From Porphyra umbilicalis (taxonomy: Eukaryota; Rhodophyta; Bangiophyceae; Bangiales; Bangiaceae), in the NCBI GenBank assembly GCA_002049455.2, contig KV919009.1, forward strand, positions 1 through 64,000: 64,000 bases of DNA, read 5' to 3'. Made by a program: the position numbers and the translations under genes. The notes beneath the pieces were generated by a model. That model was not told the DNA's origin. It worked only from the letters and a program-made list of their open reading frames with translations, and searched no databases. This document shows, one piece after another, positions 21,670 through 32,359 of the stretch (the stretch's first letter is position 1; the number at the start of each line of letters is the position of its first letter).

Positions 21670-22217
21670 TACCTCTCGGAAACCCTTTTGATGAAAAGGT
21701 ATATAGTTCTAAGAATGAGCAAAAACGCAGGGTCCTGTGATGATACATTGTGTGGCGGCTGCGATGGGCGTCCGATCAGCCCACTGGCCTCCTCATGATA
21801 TGGAGGCCAATGGGCACAAAAAATAAAACGATACAGGCCTTCCACTGATTGGTTGCAAAGGTCCCTGACAGTGCGACATGGACCGATGCCAACTGCTCAC
21901 GGGTTTAGTCTTGGAACCAGACGTTGGCACAGCCAACGCACAATGGATGCTGCTCCAAAGACCACGGTGGCACTCTGCCGGCAGGGCGGAGGCCCACGCA
22001 TGCGAGTGAATCGACCAACAGTGCCAAGCGGATTCCACCAGGCTTTGGAGTCTGCATTATCCGTCTGTTACCAGTTCTTGACACTTGCACCAGTTCTTAG
22101 CAAATCGGGGCTGTGTGGGAAATCCACAGTGTTTACATATGAAATCGGGTTCCTGGGGATGCTCCGAAACCGCCTACGGCGCAGTTCACTGTTTTTTTAT
22201 AAAATAAACGAAGCATA

Positions 22218-22710
22218 CAGTGCATTCTCGTTATAACGTCCACCCTGATTCACATAAATCTGCCAGATTGAAGTTTAAAGTCGCTTGTATCCGATTTGCT
22301 CAAGAGATTTGAAGCCTTCGAACTATGCTGCGGCGGCTCGGCTTTCGAGGCTTCCTTTCAGTCTTGTCGCGTGCGATTGGACCGTGAAGGGCGTTGTCAC
22401 GATCATAATTAATTATCTGGCAACGTCCCCCACTGCCCCAGCGCCTTTTTTCGGTCAGAATCCTGAGACCGTTACCTGTCGGCTCACTCCGTCCTCACAT
22501 TGTCTGATATGGAGCCGAACTGTCCCACACCACCAGGCCCCGCACCACCAAATTTGGAACTGACAGAGGCTGTCCGCTTCAGAAGCCATGGCTTTTGAAC
22601 AGCATCTGGCGCCTCAATTCGTTACCCAGCGCGCATATGATCTACGCCAACTTCGGTTTTGTTTCGCATAAGTCTCTTGTATCCGTGGACGTTATAACGA
22701 GAATGCACTG
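22218..22710. mobile_element. 493-bp MITE with pogo-like TIR and TA duplication
   Basis: CAGTGCATTCTCGTTATAAC plus CGTCCAC at 22,218-22,243 is perfectly inverted at 22,685-22,710, and TA flanks both ends. The CAGT...TCTCGTTATAACG pattern resembles termini of pogo/Tigger-type Tc1/mariner relatives. The interior has no transposase, so it is non-autonomous. Confidence 0.85.
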
Positions 22711-24585
22711 TACCAGCGCGGTCTGAGTCACACCACTGGACTCGTGAACTCATCAGCTCTCCAACGTTGTCTTGTGCGCCTCAAACGGAGCACTCCTGGA
22801 CGAGAACAGCGTGTTTCCCTGGAAAAGAGCAGGAAAAAGTACATGGCCGGATCGGTGCAATTCCGCGTCCACACAGCCCTTCTAGCTAGTGATTTCCGAT
22901 CGAAGCGTCTTGCTCCCGCCCGCGTTCGCCGCAGGGATCCAGATGTCGAGTCACTCCGATGCACCCTGGAGCCCCGTAGTGGCTGTATGGGCCGATTTCT
23001 CGGCCAACGTCGACGAAGAGGTGTGGTCAGCACATGAGAGAGGCTCTGGAGCCCGAGTTTCGTGGTCACATTGTACTGTGCGAGTTTTTTAGGGCTACCC
23101 ATCGCCCCCCCCATCCCCCACCCTTCATGTCACCACAGCACAACCCTGTCCCAGTTCCCTGCGTACCAGCACAGGCTTACTCATCATTTTATCGTCCATC
23201 TGATAGCCCCTGAGCCCCCCTAACCCACCTCCCCCCTTCCCATCCGCCCCCCTTCCTCCCTTACCCGTGCGCCCCCCGTCCCCACGTCTGTCCTTGGCCT
23301 CCAGCCTTCCCCCCCGCCTCCCCCCCTCCCTCCCCCCTGCTCTATCCTCGACCCCCGCCCAAAGTCTTGCTTTAGCAACCCTCTGAGTCTCATGACCCTA
23401 GAGGTTCCTCGACAACTCATGTGCCCCTCGTCTGCGAAGCGTCTAGAGCTACACGCGCTCCCTTCGCTGTCCACACAGCTCCTTCGTGTGGTCGAAGGCG
23501 ACACAAGGATGGAAACTCGGGGCTCCAGATGATCAAATACTCCGTTCATACTAAGTTTTTCTGACTGTAATGTGCGATTCCGAGCCGTTCTCATATGAGA
23601 AATCATGGTGTCAAGAACTGGTGCAGACATTTTCTTGGGTGCATTTTCCAGTAGAAGAACGGAAGCGCCCCAGCGGAAATGGAAAAAGCCTCCGACCCCG
23701 CCAGACTCTCCTGAGGCGAGCCATATTTTTATTTTCCGGTGGGGATAAGATTAAGCCTTCATCAGAGGCCAGTTGCTAAGAATTGGTGTCGGACGGATAT
23801 TGTCGCTGCGCCAAGAGCTGGAGAGGCACCAGTCAAGCCGATCGAAGTCTGGGCCAATCAAACGCAGAAAAGCGCCTCTTGGTTAGGCCTGGACTATCCA
23901 CTTTTTGGCGAAACGACAATAACACCGGCGGTGCTGCATCGTACCAGCCACTGCAGCAGCCTGGGGGGCGACGGATGCAGCGGCCTGGCGATTGGAAGAC
24001 GGAAGGGAGACAGCGGGGCGGCGGGGGGGGGCATGCACGGCGCGCCCACCGACCAGAGAGCGCCGCGAGCCGTGCAACCGCGCCGACCGCACCGCTGTGC
24101 CACGTACGCAGCCGCGTCGGCCGCCCGCCCATCGGGTGAGAGGGGTGTGCCAGCAAGATGGGAGCGACGTGGGTCTGCCACTGACGCTCTTTGATGGGAG
24201 CGTGCATAGACACATCTCTCTCGCGGCCGCCCAAAGATGGCCGTGTCCGGCTCGTGACCGCTGCTGTGGGTAGGCGCGGGGGCCACCCGATAGTCCCCCC
24301 ATCGGACCCCGTAGCCACCTACGCTGGCTGGCCACGCCGACCAGATGCGGCTGTGCTCAGCACTAAGAAGCGCTGCAAGGTCCACTACAAGAGCAGAGGG
24401 TGGAGAGCGCTCACACCGGTTCTTGTGCCCCCCATCCCACCAAACATCACCACCACCGCTGGCTCGAGTCGCTTTCACACGACACGCACCTGCTTGTCAC
24501 CACACGGCCGCCCACACGCCCACAGTGCCCGCCAACAACCTCCTTTTTTGCCTGCGCCGCGGCCGCAAGATTCCCCACCCTCAGT
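22711..24585. other. Intergenic upstream of the secreted-protein gene
   Basis: No gene is recognised. C-rich tracts lie at 23,100-23,340. From about 23,950 the GC content rises toward the gene at 24,586, consistent with a GC-rich promoter/5' UTR in this genome. Overlapping open frames on both strands at 23,800-24,480 look like composition artefacts. Confidence 0.4.
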
Positions 24586-25155
24586 ATGAAGGCCTACCTC
24601 TCCCTGCTATGCGCGTCTGCCGTCGCGCTCGCTTTGCTGGCCACAGCCCCTACCGGCGCACACGCACAAGCGACCAAGATGTTGATCTATGACGAGCAGC
24701 TGCGGACGCACGTGACGGTGCAGTGGAGGACGACCGTCTCCTTTGGCGGCCAATCGGTGCGTACGATCAAGGACGTGAAGCGCCACACCGACAAAGGCGT
24801 CATCTCGTTTGACATTCCGCGCCTCCCCAACGTTGGCCCCTTCGTCTCCGTAACGGAATTGTCGTGGGTGCAAGCCTCCCGCTCCGACCACCGCTGCCAT
24901 CGGCCGTCGATGGATATCAACAGCGCGTCCGTCTCCAAGGAGCGCAACGTGTATTGCTTCAAGTCGCAGTACCGCCGCTGCGTCACGCTGCGGGGCTGCC
25001 AGTGCAAGGAGGACAAAATGATCCGAGTGTCGCTCCTCGACGCACAGGGGCGCCACATGCGGGTGTCGCGGCCGGGGTCGTTCTACCTGTGTGGGGTGTT
25101 GACCGATGCCCAGACGACGTCGGCCAAGAACTTGGGTGTGAGGTTTTCCGGCTAG
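24586..25155 (+). CDS. Small secreted Cys-containing protein, unknown function
   Basis: 189 aa. I chose ATG 24,586 because it starts a textbook signal peptide (MKAYLSLLCASAVALALL, cleavage probably after AHA at about residue 26). The upstream extension of the frame is low-complexity. The mature part has about six cysteines (SDHRC, VYCF, RRC, GCQCKED, YLCG) and a mixed beta-rich pattern, and ends RFSG with TAG. I do not recognise the family; the Cys spacing suggests disulfides in a secreted or cell-wall/extracellular protein. There are no transmembrane segments after the signal peptide. The frame is uninterrupted and base composition is less extreme than in the neighbours, so it is very likely a real gene. 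Confidence 0.75.
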   Translation: MKAYLSLLCASAVALALLATAPTGAHAQATKMLIYDEQLRTHVTVQWRTTVSFGGQSVRTIKDVKRHTDKGVISFDIPRLPNVGPFVSVTELSWVQASRSDHRCHRPSMDINSASVSKERNVYCFKSQYRRCVTLRGCQCKEDKMIRVSLLDAQGRHMRVSRPGSFYLCGVLTDAQTTSAKNLGVRFSG

Positions 25156-26136
25156 GCGGTGACCACATGGGGGTGGGGAGGAGTAGCGGGAAGAGTGGAG
25201 GGGGAGCGCAGCCCTGCGTCGACGGCAGCGTGCAAGCGCTGCCGTCAATCATGGCCATGGAGTACGAGCGACAAAGAAGACGTTGACTCGGGCGTGGCCC
25301 GCTCCAGGATGAGTTGTGTCGTTTGCGACCCCTGCGGCTGTCGAGCTGCTGTGACGCGCTCCTGCTTCGACCGAACACGTTCCACAGATGGCCACGGGGT
25401 CCATCAGTTCCGTCAAAACCACTGCCACGCTGTTGTGCCGGGCTGAAGAGCGGGCACAGAGACTCAATACGCGCCATGGCAGCTGCCTTAGTCTCGGAGC
25501 GATGGGTGCGTGGGCACTCTCGCGGCACCCTGTACGTGCCTCGCAACAGAGTAAGCATGGTGTGGGGTGTGACTGCGCCGGCGGTGGAGATGGAAGACGT
25601 GCTTCATGTATGCGTCTGTACTCTTTTTCGCTCATGGGGCGACTGCCATTGCCGCCGCCTACGTCCTCGCCCCCCCTACATGGCGTTTGGGAGTCGCCGC
25701 CACCACCCCCCGCCCAAGACCACACGATTCCCGTGACGCGGTCCGGCCGCCAGCCGCAGCGTCCGCCGCGTGACCGCCCGCCCACCGCGGTGACGGCCAC
25801 CGCCAGGCGGCTTTCCGTCACTGCTGCGCGCGCTCGCAGCCCGGCTGCCGTGCCGTGCCGCCGGCGCGCGGGCGCGGGGTAGACACCCAGCGGCGGCGGT
25901 GCGGGGCGGTGTTGGCCCGCGCGATGGATCCGCCAGCAAACCATGCAACCGACCGCGGCAACGTGCCCGGCGAGCAGGCGCGGCCGACCACGCCCGGCGC
26001 GCGTCGCGGCAACCACAACAAAACAAACAAAGCGCCGTCGTTGGCCCCGCCAGACGACCCCCCCCCCTCGCCGCCCCGCCACCGTCGCGCTCCCCTCCCC
26101 CCAGCCGCGTCCTCCTTCATCCGTCATCCGCCCACC
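25156..26136. other. Convergent intergenic region
   Basis: This lies between the 3' ends of the secreted-protein gene (+) and the ARP8-like gene (-). A 292-codon minus-strand open frame covers much of it, but has no domain and is best read as 3' untranslated sequence or a composition artefact. Confidence 0.4.
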
Positions 26137-28924
26137 TCACCAGTAAAACGCGGCGTGTTCGCGCAGCGAGCGCCCCCCCCGCGCCTCCCACTCCCCCCGC
26201 GTGACCCACAGCTCGACGGCCGTCTCCACCGCCGCAACAACCGCCCCCCCCTTCCACGCCAGCTGGCACGGGTGGAGGGGCTCGAGGATCGACGCTTCCC
26301 CCCCCGCGGCCGACCCCCACCGCCCCCGCCCGAGGACCGCCGCGCCCGGCGCGCCGCCGGCCCCCCCCCGTCTGGCGCCGCCTCCACCACCGCCACCGGG
26401 AAGGCGCCGCCGGCGCCTCCCCCGCCGCCCGCCGCGCGGACCGCGTCGGTCAAGGCCACGGCGAGGCCGTCAATCGCGCCGCCGCCGCCGACGAGCAGCA
26501 GCGCGCCATACAGGCGCCGCCGCGTCGTGTCGGCTGCGCCGGCGGTGGGGGTGGTAATCGACCCGGGCGTCGCCGCGGCGGTGCCGACAAAGCCGACGGC
26601 GGCGGAGGTGGCGGCGCGCTCCACCGACCAGACGACCGCGTCGGCGAGCGACGTGGCGTCGACGTCCGGGGGGGAGGGGCGGGGGGTGTGATGGCCGCCG
26701 CGACGAGCGCCGCCGTCGATGGCGGTGGCGGCGGTGGCGGCGGCGGCGGCGGTGGCGGCCGTGCGGCGACCGCGCCGTCGCCGCCAGCCTTGCCGTCGCG
26801 GCCGGCGCCAGACGGCGGGTCGGCGCCCCCCCCCGGCGCCGGCGAGCCCGGCGTCGGCGTCGACGCCACCGACACGCTCTTGGCCACCTGCTTCTTGTGG
26901 CTCTTCTTCTTGGGAAAGAGCCCCTTGAGCTCCGCCACCGCCACGGGGTCCTCGGCGTCCCCCCCCCCCCCTCCTCCCCGTCGCCCGGCTCGTCCCCCCC
27001 CCGCCGGCGCCCCCACCCCCCCCCCGGCCGTGCCGCCAACGCCGTCCACGTTGGGGAACCAGCCGAGCGGCGCGCTGCCCGCCGCGTGGCGCGCGCGGAC
27101 GCCCTCCCCAAAGTGGTGCGTTAGGTGCTTCTCCGACGGGTCGGCGGCGAGTGGCGGCACCGCCGGCGGGGTCGGCCAGCGGGGTCCCCCCGCCGCCCCG
27201 CCGCGCCCGCCGAGGAGGAGGAGCGCCGGCACGGCGGAAATGCCAACGCCGACGGTGAGGCGCAGGCGGGGGCGGGGGGGGGCCGCCGCCGCCCGCGCCG
27301 CGCGGGCGGCCACGACCGCGTAGGGGGCGGGGGGGGGGGGGCGCCGCTTGGCGGGCACCCCAGGCGGGCCGTCGCCGGCGGCCGCCGGGCCGTCGCCGTC
27401 GGCGGCCGACGACGGCGGCGGCTCGCCGCCGCCGCCGCCGCCGTCGGCCGCCGACGACGCTGCCGCCGAAGACGCTGCCGCCGACGCGGCGGCCGCGTCT
27501 GACACAACGCCGAGCACCACATCCACGGTCCGCGTCTCGTCATTGGTGACGACCGAGCAGGCGGCCAAATCGAAAAACGCCTTGTGGCCGAGCGACCGCC
27601 ACGCGGCGGCCGACAGCCCGCCGTGCCCGCCGTCGGGCGTCGGCGGCGCGCCGGCGTCGGCCGACCCGGGGACGGGGGACGGCGGCTTGGCCGACAGCCG
27701 GCGGGACGCTTTGCGCACGACGGGGGGGGGGGGGGGGCGGACAGGGGGGGGGGGGGGGGGACCGGCGCGGAAGTGGTGGCTGCCGTGGACGGGGGGGCGG
27801 TGGGGGTGGCGGCAGCAGCGGCGGCGGGGGCCTTGTCGCCCGCCGGGGTGGGGGGCGCCGCGGCACCCGCCGCCGCCGCCGCCGCCGCTGTCCCCGCCGT
27901 GGTCGCCGCGGGGGCGCCCGCCGTCTGGGACACTGCGCCGGGCGTCGCGGCTGGCACCCCGCTCGCCGCTGCCGCAGGCGGCGCGTCCATCCGCACCGCC
28001 TCGGCCTTGACGCCGGCGGTGGCCGCCGCCCGGCCCGCTGCCCCGTCCAGCGGGCCGGCCTGCGCGGGCCGACGCGACTCGGCAGTGGGCGCTGCCGGCG
28101 CCGTCGCCGCCGCCGCCACCGTCGGCTCGCCCTTCACCGCTGCGGCCGCACCCGGTTCGCCGGCCGGTACGAGCGTCGGCTCGGCCTTGGCCACGGCGGC
28201 GGCGGGCGGGCCCGCCGCCGCATCCCCCATGGGCGTATCCCCGTCCGCCGCCCCGGCCGGCGCCACAGGGGGTGGCGCCCCGGCGGAAGCGGCGCCACCC
28301 CGGGGGCCGCCGCCGGGCTCGGCAGCACCGCCCGGCGCACCGCCGGCCTTGGCCGCGTCGTCCCGACCCGCGCCGCCGCCGGCGGTGTCCGACGCGCCCG
28401 CCGCGCCCGCCGCGCCGCGGGCGGCGACCCCCCCCCCCCCCCCCCCCCGCCTTGGCCGACGGCAACGGCGCTCCCTCCCCCCTCTCCCCCCCTCCCGCGG
28501 CGGCGGCGGCGGCGGCGGCGCGCCAATCACCACGCCGGCGCCCAACCCCCCCACGGTCCCCCCGTGCACGGCGAGGAGCCCCGTCATGGCCGCCGCCGCG
28601 GCGGCGGTCCCCCCCCCCCCAAGCTTCACGCGGCTGCCGCCGACGACCGCCCCATCGTCCACGGCCGTAACGGTTGCCGACGCGTGGCCAACGTCGACGA
28701 CGACCGCGGACGGGAGGCCCGCCCCAAACGCAACCGCCACCGCCGCGTGGTGCAACGCCAGGCGCGCGACGGTCACGCCGGGGGGGGGGCACGCCGCCCA
28801 CACGGCGCGCGCCCAGGCGGCCGCGTCGGCGCGCGATGCTTCCTCGGGGAGGACGAGGAGGACCGCCACGGGGCGGCGGTGCCGGGGGGGGATCGGCCGC
28901 CCGCCGCCGCCGCCGCCGGCACCC

Positions 28925-28976
<52 letters not shown>

Positions 28977-28991
28977 GCCTACCGCTGCTGC

Positions 28992-29022
<31 letters not shown>

Positions 29023-29813
29023 GCCCCGCAGCCGACCGCCGGCGCCCGCCGACGGCCAGCCGACACCGCCCGACGACGCGCGCGGGCGTTTGGGCGGGCG
29101 CCCCGGCGGGTCGTACCCCCCCCCCCCCCCCCTCCTCCTCCGCGCCGTCCCCCCAGCCCGGCGTCAGCGCCGCCCCCCGGCACGGCGCGCCCGTCGACGG
29201 AAAGGTCGCCGCGAGCGCCGCCGCCACGAGCGCCGCGAGCGCCGCGTCCATCGCCTCGGACCCGTAGCGCGCCGTTTGGAGGCGCCCCCCCCACACGGGC
29301 CGCACGACGGTGTAGGCGTCGGCGGCGGGGGGGCGGAGGCGCGCCGCGGCGGTGCCGACGAGGACCGGGGGGGGAGTGGGCCGACGGGGGGGCGGGGGGG
29401 GGGGGGGCGGCGCCCCCGGGGGGGGGGACGCCCCCGCGACCAGGGGGGGGGGGGGGGGTGCCCCCCCCCCCCCAGACGCTGCCGCGTCGGCGACGCCGCC
29501 GCTGGGGGCGGGCGGCGACCCGCCGCCGGCGGGCGGCAGGGACCCGACGCCGTCGGCGGCGGGCGCCCCCCCGCCATTGGCCACCGGCGCGCACTCGGGC
29601 GCCGGCGACGCGTCGGCGGGCACCCACTCCTCCGCGTCGGCGGCGGCCCACGCCGGGGGCGCGTCCCACGCGGCAGGCGCGTAGACGCGGCGGAGGCCGC
29701 CCGTCACGGCGGGCGCCTCCTCGTAATCCGAATCGTCGCTCGTGACCGTGACGCCCGCCCAGTCGGGCGCCGCCGCGGCGGGGGTGGCACCCCCACCGCC
29801 GCGGCGGCCGCCG

Positions 29814-29844
<31 letters not shown>

Positions 29845-30363
29845 ACCGCGGGCACCCCCAAAGGCCGCCGCCGTTGCCGCGTCCTCCTCCTCCTCGGCGG
29901 GCGGCAGGAGCACCACGTCGGCCTTCCACGGCACGGGCTTTTGCCCCCCCCGACGGCGGCGGCTCAGCGCCGCCGCGTCGGCCACGTCGGCCACGGCAGG
30001 CGCGAGGGCGCCGCCCGGCGCGACCGCCGCCCCCGCCGCCACCGCGGCGCGGTCGACGCCCGCCGCCGCCTCCCACCAGCTGTCGGGGCGGGGGGCGAGC
30101 TCCCCCACGGGCGGCGGCGGTCCAGGCAGCGCCACCACCGTGCGCATGCGCCGCGGCTTGTGTGCCGCTGCTGGCCCAAAGTGCGTTGCGTACGAGCCGG
30201 GCGCGAGGACGAGCACGTCGGGCGGCTTGGGCGCCATGTCGAGCAGCGCCGCCCGCCGCTCCACGCGGTTGGGCGCCGACGAGGCGGGGGTGGGCGCGCG
30301 GGGGAGGGCGGGGGAGGGGAGGGGCGACGCCGACTGCCGGGGGGGGGGGGGGGGGGTCGCCAT
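26137..30363 (-). CDS. Actin-related protein, ARP8-like, with frame breaks at homopolymers
   Basis: The encoded protein is an actin-fold subunit expected in INO80-type chromatin remodellers. Starting at ATG 30,363, the pieces in order are: PPDVLVLAPGSYATHFG (first phosphate loop, typical of ARP8/ARP9); VWGGRLQTARYGSEAMDAAL; AVLLVLPEEA and GLPSAVVVDVGHASATVTAV (second phosphate region); SAPLGWFPNVDG; ADAVVWSVERAATS; LYGALLLVGGGGAIDGLAVA (adenosine motif); and a C-terminus AWKGGAVVAAVETAVELWVT followed by REWEARGGRSLREHAAFYW and TGA at 26,137-26,139. The reading frame changes at least three or four times, each time at poly-C/poly-G or (CCG)n tracts (about 29,818-29,844, 28,906-28,976, 28,431-28,448 and 27,720-27,770). 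Long Ala/Gly/Pro-rich inserts separate the conserved blocks, and KGLFPKKKSHKKQ near 26,900 could be a nuclear signal. Either the tracts are mis-assembled or the gene is decaying. ARP9 is an alternative name. Confidence 0.68.
28905..28977. repeat. (CCG)n microsatellite
   Basis: A nearly pure CCG/GCC run of about 70 bp lies inside the ARP8-like gene, encoding a homopolymeric Gly/Ala tract in some frames. It coincides with one of the frame changes. Confidence 0.9.
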
Positions 30364-30975
30364 GCCGCCGCCGCACAGAGCACAGCCGCAGCGACGCCGA
30401 CCGCCACAGCAAAAAAAAAGAAAAACAACAAAACAAGAGAGCGGAATCCGGGTGCAGTAAAAGAGAAGCGAGCGGGAGAGGTGTGGCGGCAACGGGGAGG
30501 GCAACGGCGTCACGGCAACGAGGAGGACAAGAGCGTCACGGTGCCCTGCGACGCGGGGCCGCGGGCACTCACCGGCGCGCGCGGCGTTGCGCGCGCGCAG
30601 CGTGCGCGCGGCAATGACCGACGCGGCGACGCGGGCGCGGCGCGGATCGGCGCCAAGACGGGCGGGGTGTGCCGTGTCACCGAGCCAGTCCCATTCCCAA
30701 GTCCGACAAGTCCTTATTTGACAGCCAGTTGGTGTAAATCAAGTCAAGTGCCCGCAATGCAAGTCGTCTTTCTCGTCGCGGCAGCGGCCGGCCGCACCAC
30801 GCCCACCCCACCCCCCTCCCCCGGTGGCGTCCACACAAAGCCCGCCTCTACGCGCAAAGCGCGGAGTGTCCCCCCGACGTCGGCGGCACGCCACTGCTCG
30901 CCGCCCGACCGCACCTGCGCCGCCGACTCCCGGCCTCGAAAGGTTGACACCCCCCCCCCCCCCTCCCCCCCACAC
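30364..30975. other. Intergenic between two minus-strand genes
   Basis: This is the upstream region of the ARP8-like gene and downstream region of the membrane-protein gene. The part near 30,690-30,770 is less GC-rich (TCCTTATTTGACAGCCAG, GTGTAAATCAAGTC). No other feature is seen. Confidence 0.4.
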
Positions 30976-32359
30976 TTAGTGCCCCCCCCCCGGTGGCGGC
31001 ACGTCGCCGACGCCCTCCTCGTCGCTCAGCGTGGAATCCCACGTTGGAAACAAGTCATCGACGAGCGCCGCGCGGCCGGCGGCGCCCCCGTACGGGTTGT
31101 TCGCGGGCCCCCCCCCCTCCCCCCCCCCCCCTCCCCGCCGCCGCTGCTGTAGACGCCCGCGGCGGACGAGGCTGGGTAGGATGGCCCGCTGCGGCCGGCG
31201 GAGCTGCCCCCCCACGGCGACGGCGGCGCGGGCGGCCCCAACCCGGACGACGTGTCGTGGCTGCTCGAGCGGCGGCCGGCCGAGCCGCTGCCGCCGCCGG
31301 GCGCGGGCACCGACGAGGAGCGCCGCTCGTCATCGTCCCAGCTGCTCGGGCCCGTCACCGCGACGGGCGGCGGTAGGGACAGGGGGTGGGGCTTGCCCAT
31401 TGCGAGAAAGTCGACGCCCGCCGGTGGCGGTGGCGGCGCCGTGGCGGCCGCCGCCCCACCGTCTGCGTCGGGTGGCGCGGCTTTGCCGTCACCGCCGTCG
31501 TCGTCGTCCCCGCGGTGGCGCCGGCGGCCGCCCCAGTAGGCGACCAACCCCGCGGCGGCGATCGCCACGGCGCCGCCGCCCGCAATGGCCGCGATGCCGC
31601 TCGTCTGTAGTCCCCCCCCCCCCCGTCGTCGCCCCCCTGCCGCGCCTCGGCCGAGAAGATGCACATGGGCGAGTCGGGCGCCATAAGCACGAGGTGCCGC
31701 TGCGCCTCGACGAGCTCCACCAGCTCCCCGGTCGCGGTGGACTCGAGCCGCCACGGGTCGTCCCCCCACAAGGCGAGCGTGTCGGACCCCAACGGCGGAT
31801 GGTCACCGCACACGAGGCTGCCGACGCCGAAGCCGACCACGTGGGCCCAGGCGACGACTTGCTCCACGTCCCTCGACACGCGGAAGCGGCTCGTGGCGTT
31901 TGGCATTCCGATCGCGCCCATGAGCGCGTCCGACCGCGCGGCGATGGTCGTGACAACGGTGATGAACGAGCTCGGGCCACACACGGCGCGGCCCCGCCGC
32001 AGCGCCGTGCCGGGAAAGCGCTGGGCGGAGAGGGTGTCCGTGTTGCCAATGGCATTGCCTTCCGTTGTGACCGTAAATGAGGGTGCGCACGTACGGTTGA
32101 CGCCGGCAAAGACGAGGTTGTAGGTGCCAACAATGTCGGGCGGCTTCAATCGCCGTGAGACGGCGGCCAGGGCCATACGGGCAGTCGAGGGGGGGGGCGC
32201 GCCATCGTGGGGGAAGGGAGGGGGGCGCCCGACGGGGGCTGTGAGCGACGAAGAGGGCGGCGGCGCCGCTTCAACGAACCAGTCGCTCAGCACATCCGGC
32301 AAGAGTAGCAGGACCAGCACCAACGGCACCGCATGGCGGCAAAAAGGGAAGGTGCGCAT
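30976..32359 (-). CDS. Type I membrane protein, unknown function, with poly-C frame breaks
   Basis: ATG 32,359 begins with a signal peptide (MRTFPFCRHAVPLVLVLLLL). An ectodomain of about 220 residues follows, with N-glycosylation sequons NRT and NAT and several cysteines (RTCAPS, AVCGPSS, LVCGDH, PMCIFS). At a 13-C run (31,612-31,624) the sensible frame changes. It continues into a transmembrane helix (SGIAAIAGGGAVAIAAAGLV, then AYWGG), a basic stop-transfer (RRRHRGDDDD) and a Ser/Pro/Gly-rich cytoplasmic tail. A second C-rich tract (31,108-31,135) shifts again into an acidic end, VDDLFPTWDSTLSDEEGV..., with TAA at 30,976-30,978. No family is recognised; the architecture suggests a surface receptor-like or wall-associated protein. 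Confidence 0.6.

Noticed and set aside
25249-26127. 292-codon minus-strand ORF downstream of the ARP8-like gene
   Set aside because: Separated from the ARP C-terminus by its stop codon; no domain, skewed composition.
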